Source of the DNA: Methylobacter psychrophilus
Lineage (GTDB): Bacteria; Pseudomonadota; Gammaproteobacteria; Methylococcales; Methylomonadaceae
Assembly: GCF_025583945.1 (NCBI RefSeq)
Contig: NZ_JAOEGU010000003.1
Location: forward strand, 62,001-126,000
Reading direction: 5' to 3'
Length of the DNA stretch: 64,000 bases
The position numbers and the translations under genes were made by a program. Shown here piece after piece: positions 8,670-17,704 of the stretch. The notes beneath the pieces were generated by a model. The model saw only the letters and a list, made by a program, of their open reading frames with translations. It was not told where the DNA came from and made no database searches. Within the stretch, counting starts at the first letter, position 1. Each line of letters begins with the position of its first letter.

Positions 8670-10814
8670 ATGTTTATGTTTGAATTTCGCCTACTGACTA
8701 TTATATTTATTTTGCTTGGCATGTGCAGTCTTAACGCACAGGGCGACTCGTTTGCAGCAGAAACCGATCAGGTCAAGGCGCAACTGATTGCCTCTGTCGG
8801 TGCCGTACATCCGGGCGATGAAATTTTGGTAGGTGTGCATCAACGCATTATTCCTCATTGGCATACCTATTGGATAAACCCCGGAGATTCCGGTTTACCC
8901 ACGACAATTGTCTATACTCTGCCTGCCGGCGCAACAGCCGGTGAAATTCAATGGCCGACTCCTGGTCGCATTGTTATGGGACCGGTAACCAATTACGGCT
9001 ATGAAAACGAAGTTACCTTACTTTCCAGCATTAAAGTGCCGCTTGATAGTGTCGTCGGCAGCGAATTTCGTATTAATGCCAAAGTAAAATGGCTGGTTTG
9101 TGAAGAAATATGTATTCCTCAAAAAGTCGATTTAACGCTGTCTTTACCGATTGTTTTACCCGGTACCAACACTGGAAACGGCAGTCCGCTGATCAAAACC
9201 GCTCTTGCCGGTTTGCCGAAGATAAATCCTTGGCCGATAAAATTGACGCACAGCGAAAAGACCTTATCGTTGCAAATAACGGATGCCGAACTACAACCCA
9301 TCGCGGTTAAAAATATCCGGTTTTATCCAGCCAAATGGGGAAATGTTGCACACGGTGCGGAACAACCCTGGCAATTTTCAGGTAATACCATTGAGTTACA
9401 ACTAAAACCGGGAGATGCACCATTATCTCCCGGCGAAAACCTGACCGGTATTTTAACAATTACCGAAAATGGTAGCAGCGGCACGGTTACACGCGGATAT
9501 AGTGTAAACGTTACAGGCAAAGCGGTTGCCGGTATCGCACCCATCAATACCGAAAAACCCGACTTGGTGCTCGCCTCCGCCTTACTGTTGGCCTTCCTGG
9601 GCGGCATTATATTAAACCTGATGCCCTGCGTTTTTCCGGTATTGTCCATTAAAGCCTTGGGCTTAATAAAACATGCACAGCAAGCACCGCGGCAAAACCG
9701 CCTGCATGGCTTGGCCTACACGCTAGGCATACTGGTGAGTTTTGGGTTGCTGGGTATCGCACTGATTGCGTTAAAAGCCGGTGGAGCTGAAATTGGCTGG
9801 GGCTTTCAATTTCAATCACCGCTGTTTGTGCTGACAGTTGCCTATTTAATGTTTACCGTCGGACTTAGTCTGTCCGGTGTATTTTCAATTGGCGGCTCGG
9901 TAATGGGAATCGGTTCCTCATTGGCCGGACGCACCGGGTACAGTGGCAGCTTTTTTACCGGTGTCTTGGCCACTATTGTTGCGACACCTTGCACCGCGCC
10001 GTTTATGGGAGCGGCACTGGGCTTTGCTTTAACCCAACCACCCGCAGCCTTGTTAGCGGTATTTTTCTGCCTGGGTTTGGGACTTGCATTACCTTATCTA
10101 CTATTAAGCCAGTGGCCCTCCTTACAAAAACGATTACCCAAGCCTGGCCTGTGGATGGATAGGTTAAAACAGGGCTTGGCATTTCCCATGTATGCAACAG
10201 CAGTTTGGCTGGTTTGGGTGTTGGCACAACAAGCCGGCGTTAATGCCGTTGCTATCGCTTTAGGCGGGATGGTTATCATCGCCTTTGCTGCCTGGCTCTA
10301 CGAAGCCACCAAAACAGCAAAAAGATCCACACAACTCAGTGGCGCCAGCGTTGCCGGATTCTCGCTGTGGCTGGCTTTAATCGGAAGTTACTTTGGTATA
10401 GAAACTGCCCCTGCCTCGCCCTCGCTAAAGGTTGCCTCTGCAAATAATTACGAATCTTACTCGGCAGAGCGTTTAACCAAGTTACGTAGCGAAGGCAAAC
10501 CGGTGTTTCTTAATTTGACAGCAGCATGGTGCATCAGTTGTTTGGTTAATGAAAAAGTTGCCCTCAGTCAGGATTCTGTCATTGATGCTTTTGAAAAAGC
10601 GGATGTTACTTATCTAAAAGGCGACTGGACTAACCGCGATGCTGAAATCACCAAAATTCTTGCCGAATTTGGCCGTAGCGGTGTACCGCTTTATGTCTTT
10701 TATCCGGGAGGAATCGGCAATTTAAAAAATCCGGTTGTACTCCCCCAGATATTGACCCCGGAAATTGTAACAAAAGCCGTTGCTCCCTCGCTACTGGTAG
10801 AAACAGCGCTCTAG
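8670..10814 (+). CDS. DsbD/ScsB-type transmembrane thiol-disulfide reductase
   Basis: A 714-aa protein that moves electrons from cytoplasmic thioredoxin to periplasmic thiols. A signal sequence is followed by an N-terminal periplasmic domain (about 30-270) with HWHTYWINPGDSGLP and the redox pair in CEEICIPQ, as in ScsB/DsbD-like proteins. The eight-helix cytochrome-biogenesis-type domain has its two membrane cysteines in LMPCVFPVLS and ATPCTAPFMG. The C-terminal thioredoxin domain has WCISC (AAWCISCLVNEK). All three redox pairs are intact. The likely clients here are the thioredoxin-like protein and the cytochromes encoded next. The ribosome site is weak, and ATG 8676 is an alternative start. 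Confidence 0.92.
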   Translation: MFMFEFRLLTIIFILLGMCSLNAQGDSFAAETDQVKAQLIASVGAVHPGDEILVGVHQRIIPHWHTYWINPGDSGLPTTIVYTLPAGATAGEIQWPTPGRIVMGPVTNYGYENEVTLLSSIKVPLDSVVGSEFRINAKVKWLVCEEICIPQKVDLTLSLPIVLPGTNTGNGSPLIKTALAGLPKINPWPIKLTHSEKTLSLQITDAELQPIAVKNIRFYPAKWGNVAHGAEQPWQFSGNTIELQLKPGDAPLSPGENLTGILTITENGSSGTVTRGYSVNVTGKAVAGIAPINTEKPDLVLASALLLAFLGGIILNLMPCVFPVLSIKALGLIKHAQQAPRQNRLHGLAYTLGILVSFGLLGIALIALKAGGAEIGWGFQFQSPLFVLTVAYLMFTVGLSLSGVFSIGGSVMGIGSSLAGRTGYSGSFFTGVLATIVATPCTAPFMGAALGFALTQPPAALLAVFFCLGLGLALPYLLLSQWPSLQKRLPKPGLWMDRLKQGLAFPMYATAVWLVWVLAQQAGVNAVAIALGGMVIIAFAAWLYEATKTAKRSTQLSGASVAGFSLWLALIGSYFGIETAPASPSLKVASANNYESYSAERLTKLRSEGKPVFLNLTAAWCISCLVNEKVALSQDSVIDAFEKADVTYLKGDWTNRDAEITKILAEFGRSGVPLYVFYPGGIGNLKNPVVLPQILTPEIVTKAVAPSLLVETAL

Positions 10815-11253
10815 TCATTACCCGGGCAAATAATGCAGGAATAGTAAGAATTAAGAAGATATCCATGGAGCGGTTATCTCCTTATCAGGAAACGAATAAA
10901 CTGACAAAGGTAACGTCAACAGGCAAGTCGATGTGATCAAGTTCCTTGTTTAGGAAGTCGATAAAACCAATAAACATTACCAATCAGTTAATTATTCGCC
11001 AGTGATGGATCAGTTTTGGCAGGAACACAATGGATTGATTTTCTGCCTTTTTAATATTTTTTGGGATCTCGTTATATGCATACTCAGCACGGTCATGTTT
11101 ACAGAATTTATGATCGAGTTATGACAGTGTGGAGTATATGTATAAAGGGATCATTGAATGTATGGCAATTTAGGTCGGATTTATACTGACAAATCATCAC
11201 CAACGACTTGTCACGATTTTTACCGTCCCTTTTATAATTATTACGGAGTTTGT
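10815..11253 (+). other. intergenic spacer
   Basis: No coding sequence or clear promoter is recognised. The frame of the next gene is open from 11158, but that stretch lacks a ribosome site and signal-peptide character. Confidence 0.4.
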
Positions 11254-11874
11254 ATGTTTTTATATCGATTTTACCCAATGGCTTTATTAAGCCTGGCTTT
11301 CGCTTTTACATCCGTGGCAGTACACGCCGAATCCATAATCGATAAGCCGGCACCTTTATTCTCCGGAGCAGCCGCTGATGGCAGTACCATCAACCTTGCC
11401 GACTTACGCGGAAAAACAGTGGTATTGGAGTGGACCAACCATGAATGCCCGTTCGTCGTAAAACACTATGAAAGCGGCAATATTCCTGCCTTACAAAAAG
11501 ATGCCGTCGCTAAAGGCATTGTCTGGCTACAAGTCATCACTTCAGCACCAGGTAAAGAAGGTAATGTTACCGGTGAAACCGCGCAGAAACTGAATACTCA
11601 TCGCGGCGCAACCCCAACAAATACCGTTCTGGACAGTAATGGTTCAATCGGCAAGCTTTACGGCGCAACCAATACGCCACAGTTTTTCATTATCGATCCG
11701 CAAGGCGTATTGGTTTACAAAGGTGGTATAGACAGCATCCCTTCTGCCGATCAATCTGACATTGCCAAAGCCGAAAATTACATCAGTGCAGCCTTGGCCG
11801 ATCTTGCTGCAGGCAGAAAAATCACCAAAGCCAATACCAAACCATACGGCTGTTCAGTTAAGTACGCCAGTTAA
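11254..11874 (+). CDS. exported thioredoxin-like (redoxin) protein with a single active-site Cys
   Basis: A 206-aa thioredoxin-fold protein. ATG 11254 is preferred over 11158 because ACGGAG precedes it and a signal peptide then begins at once (LLSLAFAFTSVAVHA). The redoxin domain has EWTNHECPFVVKHYE, where the first Cys of the usual CxxC is kept and the second is replaced (CPFV). This pattern is typical of a subgroup of periplasmic redoxins that act as peroxidase- or resolvase-like proteins rather than disulfide exchangers. One further Cys is near the C-terminus (PYGCSVKYAS) and could act as a resolving residue. It lies 17 bases ahead of the cytochrome b561 gene and downstream of the DsbD-like gene, which could reduce it. 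Confidence 0.82.
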   Translation: MFLYRFYPMALLSLAFAFTSVAVHAESIIDKPAPLFSGAAADGSTINLADLRGKTVVLEWTNHECPFVVKHYESGNIPALQKDAVAKGIVWLQVITSAPGKEGNVTGETAQKLNTHRGATPTNTVLDSNGSIGKLYGATNTPQFFIIDPQGVLVYKGGIDSIPSADQSDIAKAENYISAALADLAAGRKITKANTKPYGCSVKYAS

Positions 11875-11891
11875 ATATAAGGTGAATCAAG

Positions 11892-12611
11892 ATGAAAGTT
11901 ACTATTCATATTTGGGACTTGCCACACAGGCTGTTTCATTGGCTACTGGCAGTTTCTGTGGCAGCCTCTTACATCACCGCCAAAATCGGTGGATCGCTCA
12001 TTGATTGGCATGGTCGTTTAGGTATTTTTATTTTGGGTTTACTGATTTTTCGGATTATCTGGGGCTTCATTGGCTCGACACATTCCCGATTTTCGACCTT
12101 CTTTCCGACCTTTTCACGACTTGCCGCTTATCTTAAAGGTCGCTGGCAGGGTATCGGTCATAATCCGTTAGGAGCGCTGTCAGTTATAGCCCTGCTGACT
12201 ACAGTTGCTGTGCAGGTAGGTACCGGATTGTTTGCCAACGACGATATCGCCTTTGAAGGGCCGTTGTTCGACTTTGTCGACAAGTCTTTTAGCAACAAGT
12301 TAACCGGCTTGCACAGTACCACCTTCTATGTCTTGTTAGGGTTTGTTGTTTTGCATATAGTCGCCATCATTTTTTACCGATGGGTAAAAAAAACCAATCT
12401 GGTGACTCCCATGCTGACCGGAAAAAAAGAGATCCCCGTCGCCTTGGCAGAAGCAATGGCAATAACCCCCGATAAAAGCTTTGGCCCAATGCGCTTTATT
12501 TTGTCGATGATTATTTCCGGCACTGTGGTGTGGGGTGTTTCTGGCGGAATAACGCAACTATATCCCGTTCAAAGCCAACAACAAACAGCACAGGCACCAT
12601 CAAGTTTTTAA
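11892..12611 (+). CDS. cytochrome b561-family membrane protein
   Basis: A 239-aa four-helix di-haem b-type cytochrome of the Ni,Fe-hydrogenase/b561 type. It begins with the signature IWDLPHRLFHWLLAVSV. It has further membrane His residues in DWHGRLGIF and TGLHSTTFYVLLGFVVLHI, the likely axial haem ligands. Such proteins pass quinol electrons to periplasmic partners. The c'-type cytochrome gene follows after a short inverted-repeat element. AAGGTGA precedes the start. The stop codon TAA lies within the left end of the inverted-repeat element at 12608. Confidence 0.88.
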   Translation: MKVTIHIWDLPHRLFHWLLAVSVAASYITAKIGGSLIDWHGRLGIFILGLLIFRIIWGFIGSTHSRFSTFFPTFSRLAAYLKGRWQGIGHNPLGALSVIALLTTVAVQVGTGLFANDDIAFEGPLFDFVDKSFSNKLTGLHSTTFYVLLGFVVLHIVAIIFYRWVKKTNLVTPMLTGKKEIPVALAEAMAITPDKSFGPMRFILSMIISGTVVWGVSGGITQLYPVQSQQQTAQAPSSF

Positions 12612-12820
12612 GGCGATGTCCAAGAATGAATAGTCCCAAGTGGCACAGGATTTTTGTTTATTTTCAACGACTGCAAGGATGCAGGAGGTAGAGTAACGCA
12701 GGAGCAGTTGCCGAGGCGGAAAAATAGGCGCGTAGCTGACTACGTAACTATTTTGACAACGCAGCCAATGAATAAAAAGACCAGCGACGTGGGTATATTC
12801 TTCACAGGAAATCGCCTAAG
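12608..12820. mobile_element. MITE-like element, family B copy 1
   Basis: The ends TTAAGGCGATGTCCAAGAAT (left) and the complement of ATTC-TTCACAGGAAATCGCCTAAG (right) form imperfect terminal inverted repeats. The interior shares long stretches with the copy at 24566-24731: GGCACAGGATTTTTGTTTAT, TAGGCRCGTAGCTGRCTACG and AATGAATAAAAAGACCAGC. There is no transposase, so it is non-autonomous. The left end overlaps the stop codon of the cytochrome b gene. Confidence 0.7.
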
Positions 12821-12859
12821 GCATCAACATTTTTATAACACTCAATAAGGAACCAAAAA

Positions 12860-13321
12860 ATGAAAAAAAAATTAACACTCGCGATTTTGCTTGCTGCAAC
12901 CGGGACCGCGGCCATAGCCGGTCCCATTGAAGAACAAATAAGATTTCGTCAGTCTGCCTACTCATTTGCGGCCTGGAATGTTCAAAAAATAAAAAGCCAG
13001 GTAGTCGATCACCCCGAAACCTATAACAAAGATACCGTTACGGCAGCGGCCAATGCCATTGCAGCCATTGCCAACTCAGGATTGGGCGCACTCTATGGTG
13101 AAGGGACAGATCAGGGTATTGGCTGGGTAAAAACCCGTCTTAAACCGGAATTTTTCCAGAAAAAAGCCGAAGTGACCGTCGCGGCCAATACCTTTAATGA
13201 AGCGGCAAACGAATTGGCAAAAGTGGCAGCAACCGGTGATGTCAATTTGATCAAGACCCAGTTTGGCAAAGTCGGTGAGTCTTGCAAAGGCTGCCATGAC
13301 CTGATTCGTATCAAGGAGTAA
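12860..13321 (+). CDS. cytochrome c' (c-prime) family protein
   Basis: A 153-aa periplasmic cytochrome. The signal peptide ends at AIAG (about residue 20). The mature part is a predicted four-helix bundle with a single C-terminal haem site CKGCHD, the hallmark placement of cytochrome c'. These proteins bind NO or CO, or act as electron carriers; in methanotrophs they have been linked to NO and hydroxylamine chemistry. AAGGAA lies between the inverted-repeat element and the start. Together with the b561 gene it may form a quinol-to-periplasm electron branch. Confidence 0.88.
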   Translation: MKKKLTLAILLAATGTAAIAGPIEEQIRFRQSAYSFAAWNVQKIKSQVVDHPETYNKDTVTAAANAIAAIANSGLGALYGEGTDQGIGWVKTRLKPEFFQKKAEVTVAANTFNEAANELAKVAATGDVNLIKTQFGKVGESCKGCHDLIRIKE

Positions 13322-13362
13322 AACCCTGTTCAAAATAGCGACTGCATGATCTTTTGACAAAA

Positions 13363-13402
13363 GGCGGGTTGGCGATTGTTACCCTAACCCGCCGAAGGTT
13401 TT
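13363..13402 (+). terminator. rho-independent terminator after cytochrome c'
   Basis: The stem GGCGGGTT/AACCCGCC is followed shortly by GGTTTTTTAA. It closes the operon that begins with the b561 or DsbD-like genes and isolates the sigma-54-driven receptor gene downstream. Confidence 0.7.
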
Positions 13403-13700
13403 TTAATAAAGTCCTCCCCTGTTATTCGCTTTAATTACCCTACCTGCATTCAGCGCATTTCTTCTAAAAAACAGCTTCCTCCGTTTTACAAAACTTTCAG
13501 TTCGTTGCCTGTCATCAACATTGAAATACCTGAAAATCCAATCCGTATAAATCCCCTCGATATTTAAGCGACCTTATTCCCTACAAGACTTGATTAACCC
13601 ATGGTTTTGCCTCGGAAGCCTGCAAAAAAAAAACAGGGTTATTGATGTTACGCAGCCGTTTTTCATGATAACGGCACTAACAATTATTGGTGAAACATCA

Positions 13701-13737
13701 ACTGATTAACAAGGTACGACTGTTGATTAACAAACAC
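13701..13737 (+). promoter_or_regulatory. candidate activator sites upstream of TonB receptor
   Basis: Two related elements lie in tandem: ACTGATTAACAA at 13701 and ACTGTTGATTAACAAACAC at 13719-13737. The shared TGATTAACAA is repeated with a 21-bp period (two helical turns). The second element matches the sites at 3896 (16 of 19) and 3854 (15 of 19). It lies about 185 bp ahead of the sigma-54 promoter at 13912. Confidence 0.55.
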
Positions 13738-13911
13738 TATATCAACAGAGGGTGCATATTCATAAGCAGGTAAAAGAACCTTAATTGCCTCTGCCTATCT
13801 TGTTAATTACAGAAAAATATCTCCGCAAAAAAATATAATTATCACTATAAATCAATATCTTGCCTTATTACTTCACTCTATTTCAAAGAAAAATTCCAGC
13901 TATTTCAAAAT

Positions 13912-13927
13912 TGGTACAGAGCTTGCT
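13912..13927 (+). promoter_or_regulatory. sigma-54 (RpoN) promoter for the TonB receptor
   Basis: TGGTACAGAGCTTGCT is a full match to TGGYACRN4TTGCW with exact GG-N10-GC spacing. It lies 158 bp ahead of the receptor start codon, in a spacer with no other gene. Confidence 0.82.
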
Positions 13928-14084
13928 TTAGTACCTGATAACCCTGCCCGTTTCAGGGATGTCACCAGCTAAATTGGCCATAAAATCAACGTGTGCTGGC
14001 ATTAGCTTAGCAAAAACCAAAAATACATTTCAAATGCTTGAAGCTGTCACATGGGTTTGAATTTTTAATCAAGGAAAATAAATA

Positions 14085-17051
14085 ATGAACTATAACTCAA
14101 TAGGTGCTTTTTCAGACGGCATTAGCCGACAGCAGGGTATCCCTCAGACGGTAAGCCGTAAAAGAACACTTTCTGTCTGCGTGGCAGCAGCTTTGGTGGC
14201 CTGCTCTTCCATAATGGCTATTGAGGATGCTGACGCAGCTGACAGCAAGAGAAAATCAAAAAACAAAATTCATAAAGTCGATGTGGTGAATCAATTGCAG
14301 GCGGAAAATGCCCGTTTACGCGAGCAACTGGAGCAATTACAAGCGGCGCAAAAAGTTGGTGCAACATCTGGTACGGGAGCGATACCGGCTACATCCGCTA
14401 CATCTACTATTGGCGCAGAAACTCCAGATGCAGCGACAACCGAGCCTGCCGAAGTGGTTGCTCAAGCAGAAGTTGAGGAAACCAAGGATCTTGGTGAAGT
14501 AGTTGTTAGTGGCCGCCGCGCAAAACCATTGCTTGAAAAGCTACATGATGTAAAACAGTCAGAATCAATTATTTCAGGCAAGGATCTTGATAAACAACTT
14601 GTGCAAGATTTGGGTGGTATTACACGACGCGCTTCAAACGTCCAGTTTAACCAAAATAATACCCGAGGCGCCTCCCTTTCTGTTCGTGGTGTAGGCAAAC
14701 GGTCATTTACAGAAACCCAAGATCCGAGCGTTGGCATAACGGTCGACAATGTCAGCTATGGCTTATCGCAACTGGCCAACTTTAGTTTTTACGATGTTGA
14801 TAACGCAGTTGTTACACGAGGCCCAAGAGGTACCGAAGGCGGTTTAAGTGCCAGCTCAGGTAAAGTTATTATTACCTCCAAGGCGCCTACATTTACTCCT
14901 ACAGCCGATCTCTCCGTAGCCTATGGGCAACAAGAAACCCTTGTTATTAAAGGTGCACTTGGTGGCGCTGTGGTTGATGATCTATTGGCCTGGCGGGGCT
15001 CCTTCATTGTCGACAAAGCAAAAGGTTACTATGGGCAGGAGTATGATTCAAACTACAGTCTTTATAACAGGGACCGACTCAGTGGACGGATGCAGTTACT
15101 GTTTACCCCTACCTCTACTATAACTACAAGATTAATGGCTGATTTTGAGCCCAAACAACCACAACTTCAAAATGGCCTGAATTTCTATCATGCCCAACCC
15201 CAAAATTATGCCAATGGCAGCCTTGTAGATCCGAATGGTGCAGGGTCGCTGGCATCAACAAGGCTGTATGGTTTTACCAATACTTCCGGCGCATTTACCG
15301 GCCCACGTGCTTATTTCCAGGGCCGGGGTTTTAACTGGAACGATTATATTGGCGGTGAAGCGCGCAAAACCGTGTGGTTTGATCAAAATAAAGGTCAAAC
15401 CGTATCCAATCAAGGGGCTTCACTACAGACTGACTGGAGTGTTGCTGACCATGTTTTAAGTTCCATTACCGCAGTGCGCCAATATAGATTCGACGCACAC
15501 AATGACGAATACACACCTTTCGATATCAATGTCGATAACGGTGGCGGCGTAAATTATTCACAATACACCCAGGAAATTAAAATCAAAAATAACCTCGGCG
15601 GTTTTTTTGATTATAAAGCCGGTCTATTTGGAATGAAAACCAACGATACCATTGATTCAAAAAATGGTTGGGGATCTGATGCCGGCGCGTGGTTTGCCAC
15701 CAATGCGCAATACAATATCCTGGATAAAAATGCGGGTACCAATCGGGGTGCCGGACTGGCACTGCTTAAAGATTCTTTACAAGACGCACGTGTCAAGCAG
15801 GCAACCAAAGTCAGTACGTTATCCGGCGCTATTTTTGGTGAAGGAGAATTGCATTTTACCGACAAATTTTCTTTAATTCCCGGCTTACGAGTAACCAAGG
15901 AGCATCGCGAAACAGCTGATAACAGAATCGTCACTGCCAACGGAGCGGGGTCCGCCTTAAATCCTGTTGCCGTGCGCGGTGTCCAAACGGGAGGATTTAA
16001 CTCCAACGCTACAGGTGTTTTAGGCGCCAACTCTGCTACTCAATTACAACTGGCAGATAGTGTGGCTAACCGCTACTTTGGCACGGCGATAACCAATACC
16101 GCTGGGGCGGCTTACAATAGCCTGACCGCTGCCCAAAAAACCCAGATTGGCACCGCAAAAACAGTCCGCGCCAACCAAATTGGGCAATTATATAATACGG
16201 CTAATAGTGAATATGACGCTGTATTGTTTACCGGTCAATTTACACCGACTTACAAGATCAATGACGACTTAACCACCTATGTGTCTTGGCAATATGGTCA
16301 AAAATCGGGTTCTGCAATTGTTACCAATGGCTTACCAGATACCGTTAAACCCGAAGAAACCAACGCCGCAGAATTGGGACTGAAATCATTCTGGCTGGAT
16401 AAGAAGGTGATCGTTAATGTTGATACTTTTATAATGGATATAAAAAACTATCAACAAACCGTTCAAGTGGTCGACCAATTTTCGACTAATCAAAATATTG
16501 CCAACGGTGTAGTCAATCCATTGGCCTATACGGCGGCACAAGGCAACGTTAACAAAGTCCGTGTGCATGGTGTCGAGTTGGATAGTGTATTTAATCTAAT
16601 TCCTGACTTGTCATTGCGCTTGAATGGTGCCTACAACATTGCCAAATATGTAGACTACAAAAATGCCGCCAAGCCGGAAGAGTTGGCGTACCTGCCCGGC
16701 AGCTTTGTTGATATGAGCGGTAAAACCTTGCCCGGTGCTTCCAAATGGAGTTTTGTTGTCGGTGCCGATTATAGCAAGCCCTTTTATAATAAATATGTGT
16801 TCCATACCAGCGTGACGACCAATTTCCAGAGTGGTTACAATAACACCGACAATTTGTCAGTTTACGGCACGACTAATCCAAGAAGTTTAACCGACCTTGC
16901 TGTGGGTGTTGGTACCAAAAACAATATTTTGGATGCCAGCTTTATAGTCAAAAACTTATTTAATAATAATGAGCACGAGCAGGGCTGGAACTCTTATAGT
17001 CCTTACCCTTATCCGGTTTGGTATGGTCTTCAGTTAAGCGCAAAAATATAA
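14085..17051 (+). CDS. TonB-dependent outer-membrane receptor with N-terminal coiled coil
   Basis: A 988-aa substrate-specific outer-membrane transporter. The order is signal region (SVCVAAALVACSSIMA, about residues 31-46), a basic stretch, a short coiled coil (QLQAENARLREQLEQLQAAQ), a Thr/Ala-rich linker, a TonB box (GEVVVSGRR, about 137) and a plug domain with LSVRGVGKRSFTETQDPSVG. A long beta barrel ends in YGLQLSAKI rather than the usual terminal Phe. AAGGAAA precedes the start. A perfect sigma-54 promoter lies upstream. Its energy source is probably the tonB-exbBD unit at 4.2 kb, which shares regulatory sites. The ligand is unknown; siderophore, metal-chelate or an organic ligand are all possible. 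The coiled coil ahead of the TonB box is an unusual addition. Confidence 0.92.
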   Translation: MNYNSIGAFSDGISRQQGIPQTVSRKRTLSVCVAAALVACSSIMAIEDADAADSKRKSKNKIHKVDVVNQLQAENARLREQLEQLQAAQKVGATSGTGAIPATSATSTIGAETPDAATTEPAEVVAQAEVEETKDLGEVVVSGRRAKPLLEKLHDVKQSESIISGKDLDKQLVQDLGGITRRASNVQFNQNNTRGASLSVRGVGKRSFTETQDPSVGITVDNVSYGLSQLANFSFYDVDNAVVTRGPRGTEGGLSASSGKVIITSKAPTFTPTADLSVAYGQQETLVIKGALGGAVVDDLLAWRGSFIVDKAKGYYGQEYDSNYSLYNRDRLSGRMQLLFTPTSTITTRLMADFEPKQPQLQNGLNFYHAQPQNYANGSLVDPNGAGSLASTRLYGFTNTSGAFTGPRAYFQGRGFNWNDYIGGEARKTVWFDQNKGQTVSNQGASLQTDWSVADHVLSSITAVRQYRFDAHNDEYTPFDINVDNGGGVNYSQYTQEIKIKNNLGGFFDYKAGLFGMKTNDTIDSKNGWGSDAGAWFATNAQYNILDKNAGTNRGAGLALLKDSLQDARVKQATKVSTLSGAIFGEGELHFTDKFSLIPGLRVTKEHRETADNRIVTANGAGSALNPVAVRGVQTGGFNSNATGVLGANSATQLQLADSVANRYFGTAITNTAGAAYNSLTAAQKTQIGTAKTVRANQIGQLYNTANSEYDAVLFTGQFTPTYKINDDLTTYVSWQYGQKSGSAIVTNGLPDTVKPEETNAAELGLKSFWLDKKVIVNVDTFIMDIKNYQQTVQVVDQFSTNQNIANGVVNPLAYTAAQGNVNKVRVHGVELDSVFNLIPDLSLRLNGAYNIAKYVDYKNAAKPEELAYLPGSFVDMSGKTLPGASKWSFVVGADYSKPFYNKYVFHTSVTTNFQSGYNNTDNLSVYGTTNPRSLTDLAVGVGTKNNILDASFIVKNLFNNNEHEQGWNSYSPYPYPVWYGLQLSAKI

Positions 17052-17155
17052 GACTTTTCAAACGTAATCAAGAATAAACGTTTCAGGCATGCCGTACGAG
17101 AGTGTGCCGAAAATCTCTATGACCGGATTAACCGCTTTAAGATATGACGTTTTTA

Positions 17156-17190
17156 CAGATACCATCCCTTGAAGGAATTAAGGGTTATTA
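17156..17190. repeat. solo copy of the ATACCATCCCTTGAAGG palindrome core
   Basis: CAGATACCATCCCTTGAAGG matches the centre of the family A elements at 17381, 46597 and 50468, but its right arm is degraded (AATTAAGGGTT). It follows the receptor gene. Confidence 0.5.
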
Positions 17191-17197
17191 CGATGCC

Positions 17198-17283
17198 GGT
17201 CAGGATTTGCAACCCTGACCGAAACGTTTGAAGGCTTCAAACGTTTTCAAAACATGAGTGACGGGGTTGCAAATCCCCGTCAC
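17198..17283. repeat. cluster of three palindromes downstream of the receptor gene
   Basis: Three consecutive perfect stems stand in 86 bases: GGTCAGG/CCTGACC (17198-17220), AAACGTTTGAA/TTCAAACGTTT (17222-17246) and GTGACGGGG/CCCCGTCAC (17258-17283). The outer two share the loop core TTGCAA. They are likely REP-like and may end or stabilise the receptor transcript. Confidence 0.6.
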
Positions 17284-17380
17284 GCTTCACAGATACAAAA
17301 CTGCTCCTGTATTAATCAGTAATACCCCCAAGAAGCCTGCACCAGCATTTTTTACCGCCGTCATCTCATCTGATTTTTGG

Positions 17381-17456
17381 CTACCAACCAAGCCAGAACA
17401 GATACCATCCCTTGAAGGGATGTTATCTGTAAAACCATCCCACTTTAAATTGGTAG
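17381..17456. mobile_element. MITE-like element, family A copy 1
   Basis: The left end CTACCAACCAAGCCAGAACA and the right end CACTTTAAATTGGTAG flank the perfect core ACATCCCTTGAAGGGATG-type palindrome with GATACC/GTTATC arms. It is nearly the reverse complement of the element at 46597-46670 and shares both ends with the one at 44339-44494. It has no coding capacity. Confidence 0.65.
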
Positions 17457-17550
17457 TCTGATTTTTATATTCTCCAGTGCATTAATTTCCCGCGAAAACT
17501 TATCGTAGTCATTATCTGTTTATCCAGCGACAGTGCCTGATGCTGGGCTG

Positions 17551-17567
17551 CTGTTTTTTCAACAAAC
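17551..17567 (+). promoter_or_regulatory. weak candidate activator site upstream of rhodanese gene
   Basis: CTGTTTTTTCAACAAAC resembles the core of the sites at 3896 and 13719 (CTGTT...AACAAAC) but is one base longer. It lies about 150 bp ahead of the sigma-54-like promoter at 17705. Confidence 0.25.
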
Positions 17568-17704
17568 CGGTTTAGGTCTTATATATCACAGCCAATCAGC
17601 AGTACCAATCACAGCTACCACAAAAATAATTTTATTATTAAAAATCAATAGACTAACAGTTTTTTAGGCCGTTTTTTTTATCCCTGTGATGGCTACGGCA
17701 GCGT

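Noticed and set aside
12637-12652. TGGCACAGGATTTTTG as a sigma-54 promoter in family B elements (also near 24599)
   Set aside because: The -24 half fits but the -12 half lacks the invariant GC.
12654-12848. Open frame of 64 codons
   Set aside because: It lies almost wholly inside the family B inverted-repeat element and shares its sequence with the copy at 24.6 kb; not a gene.
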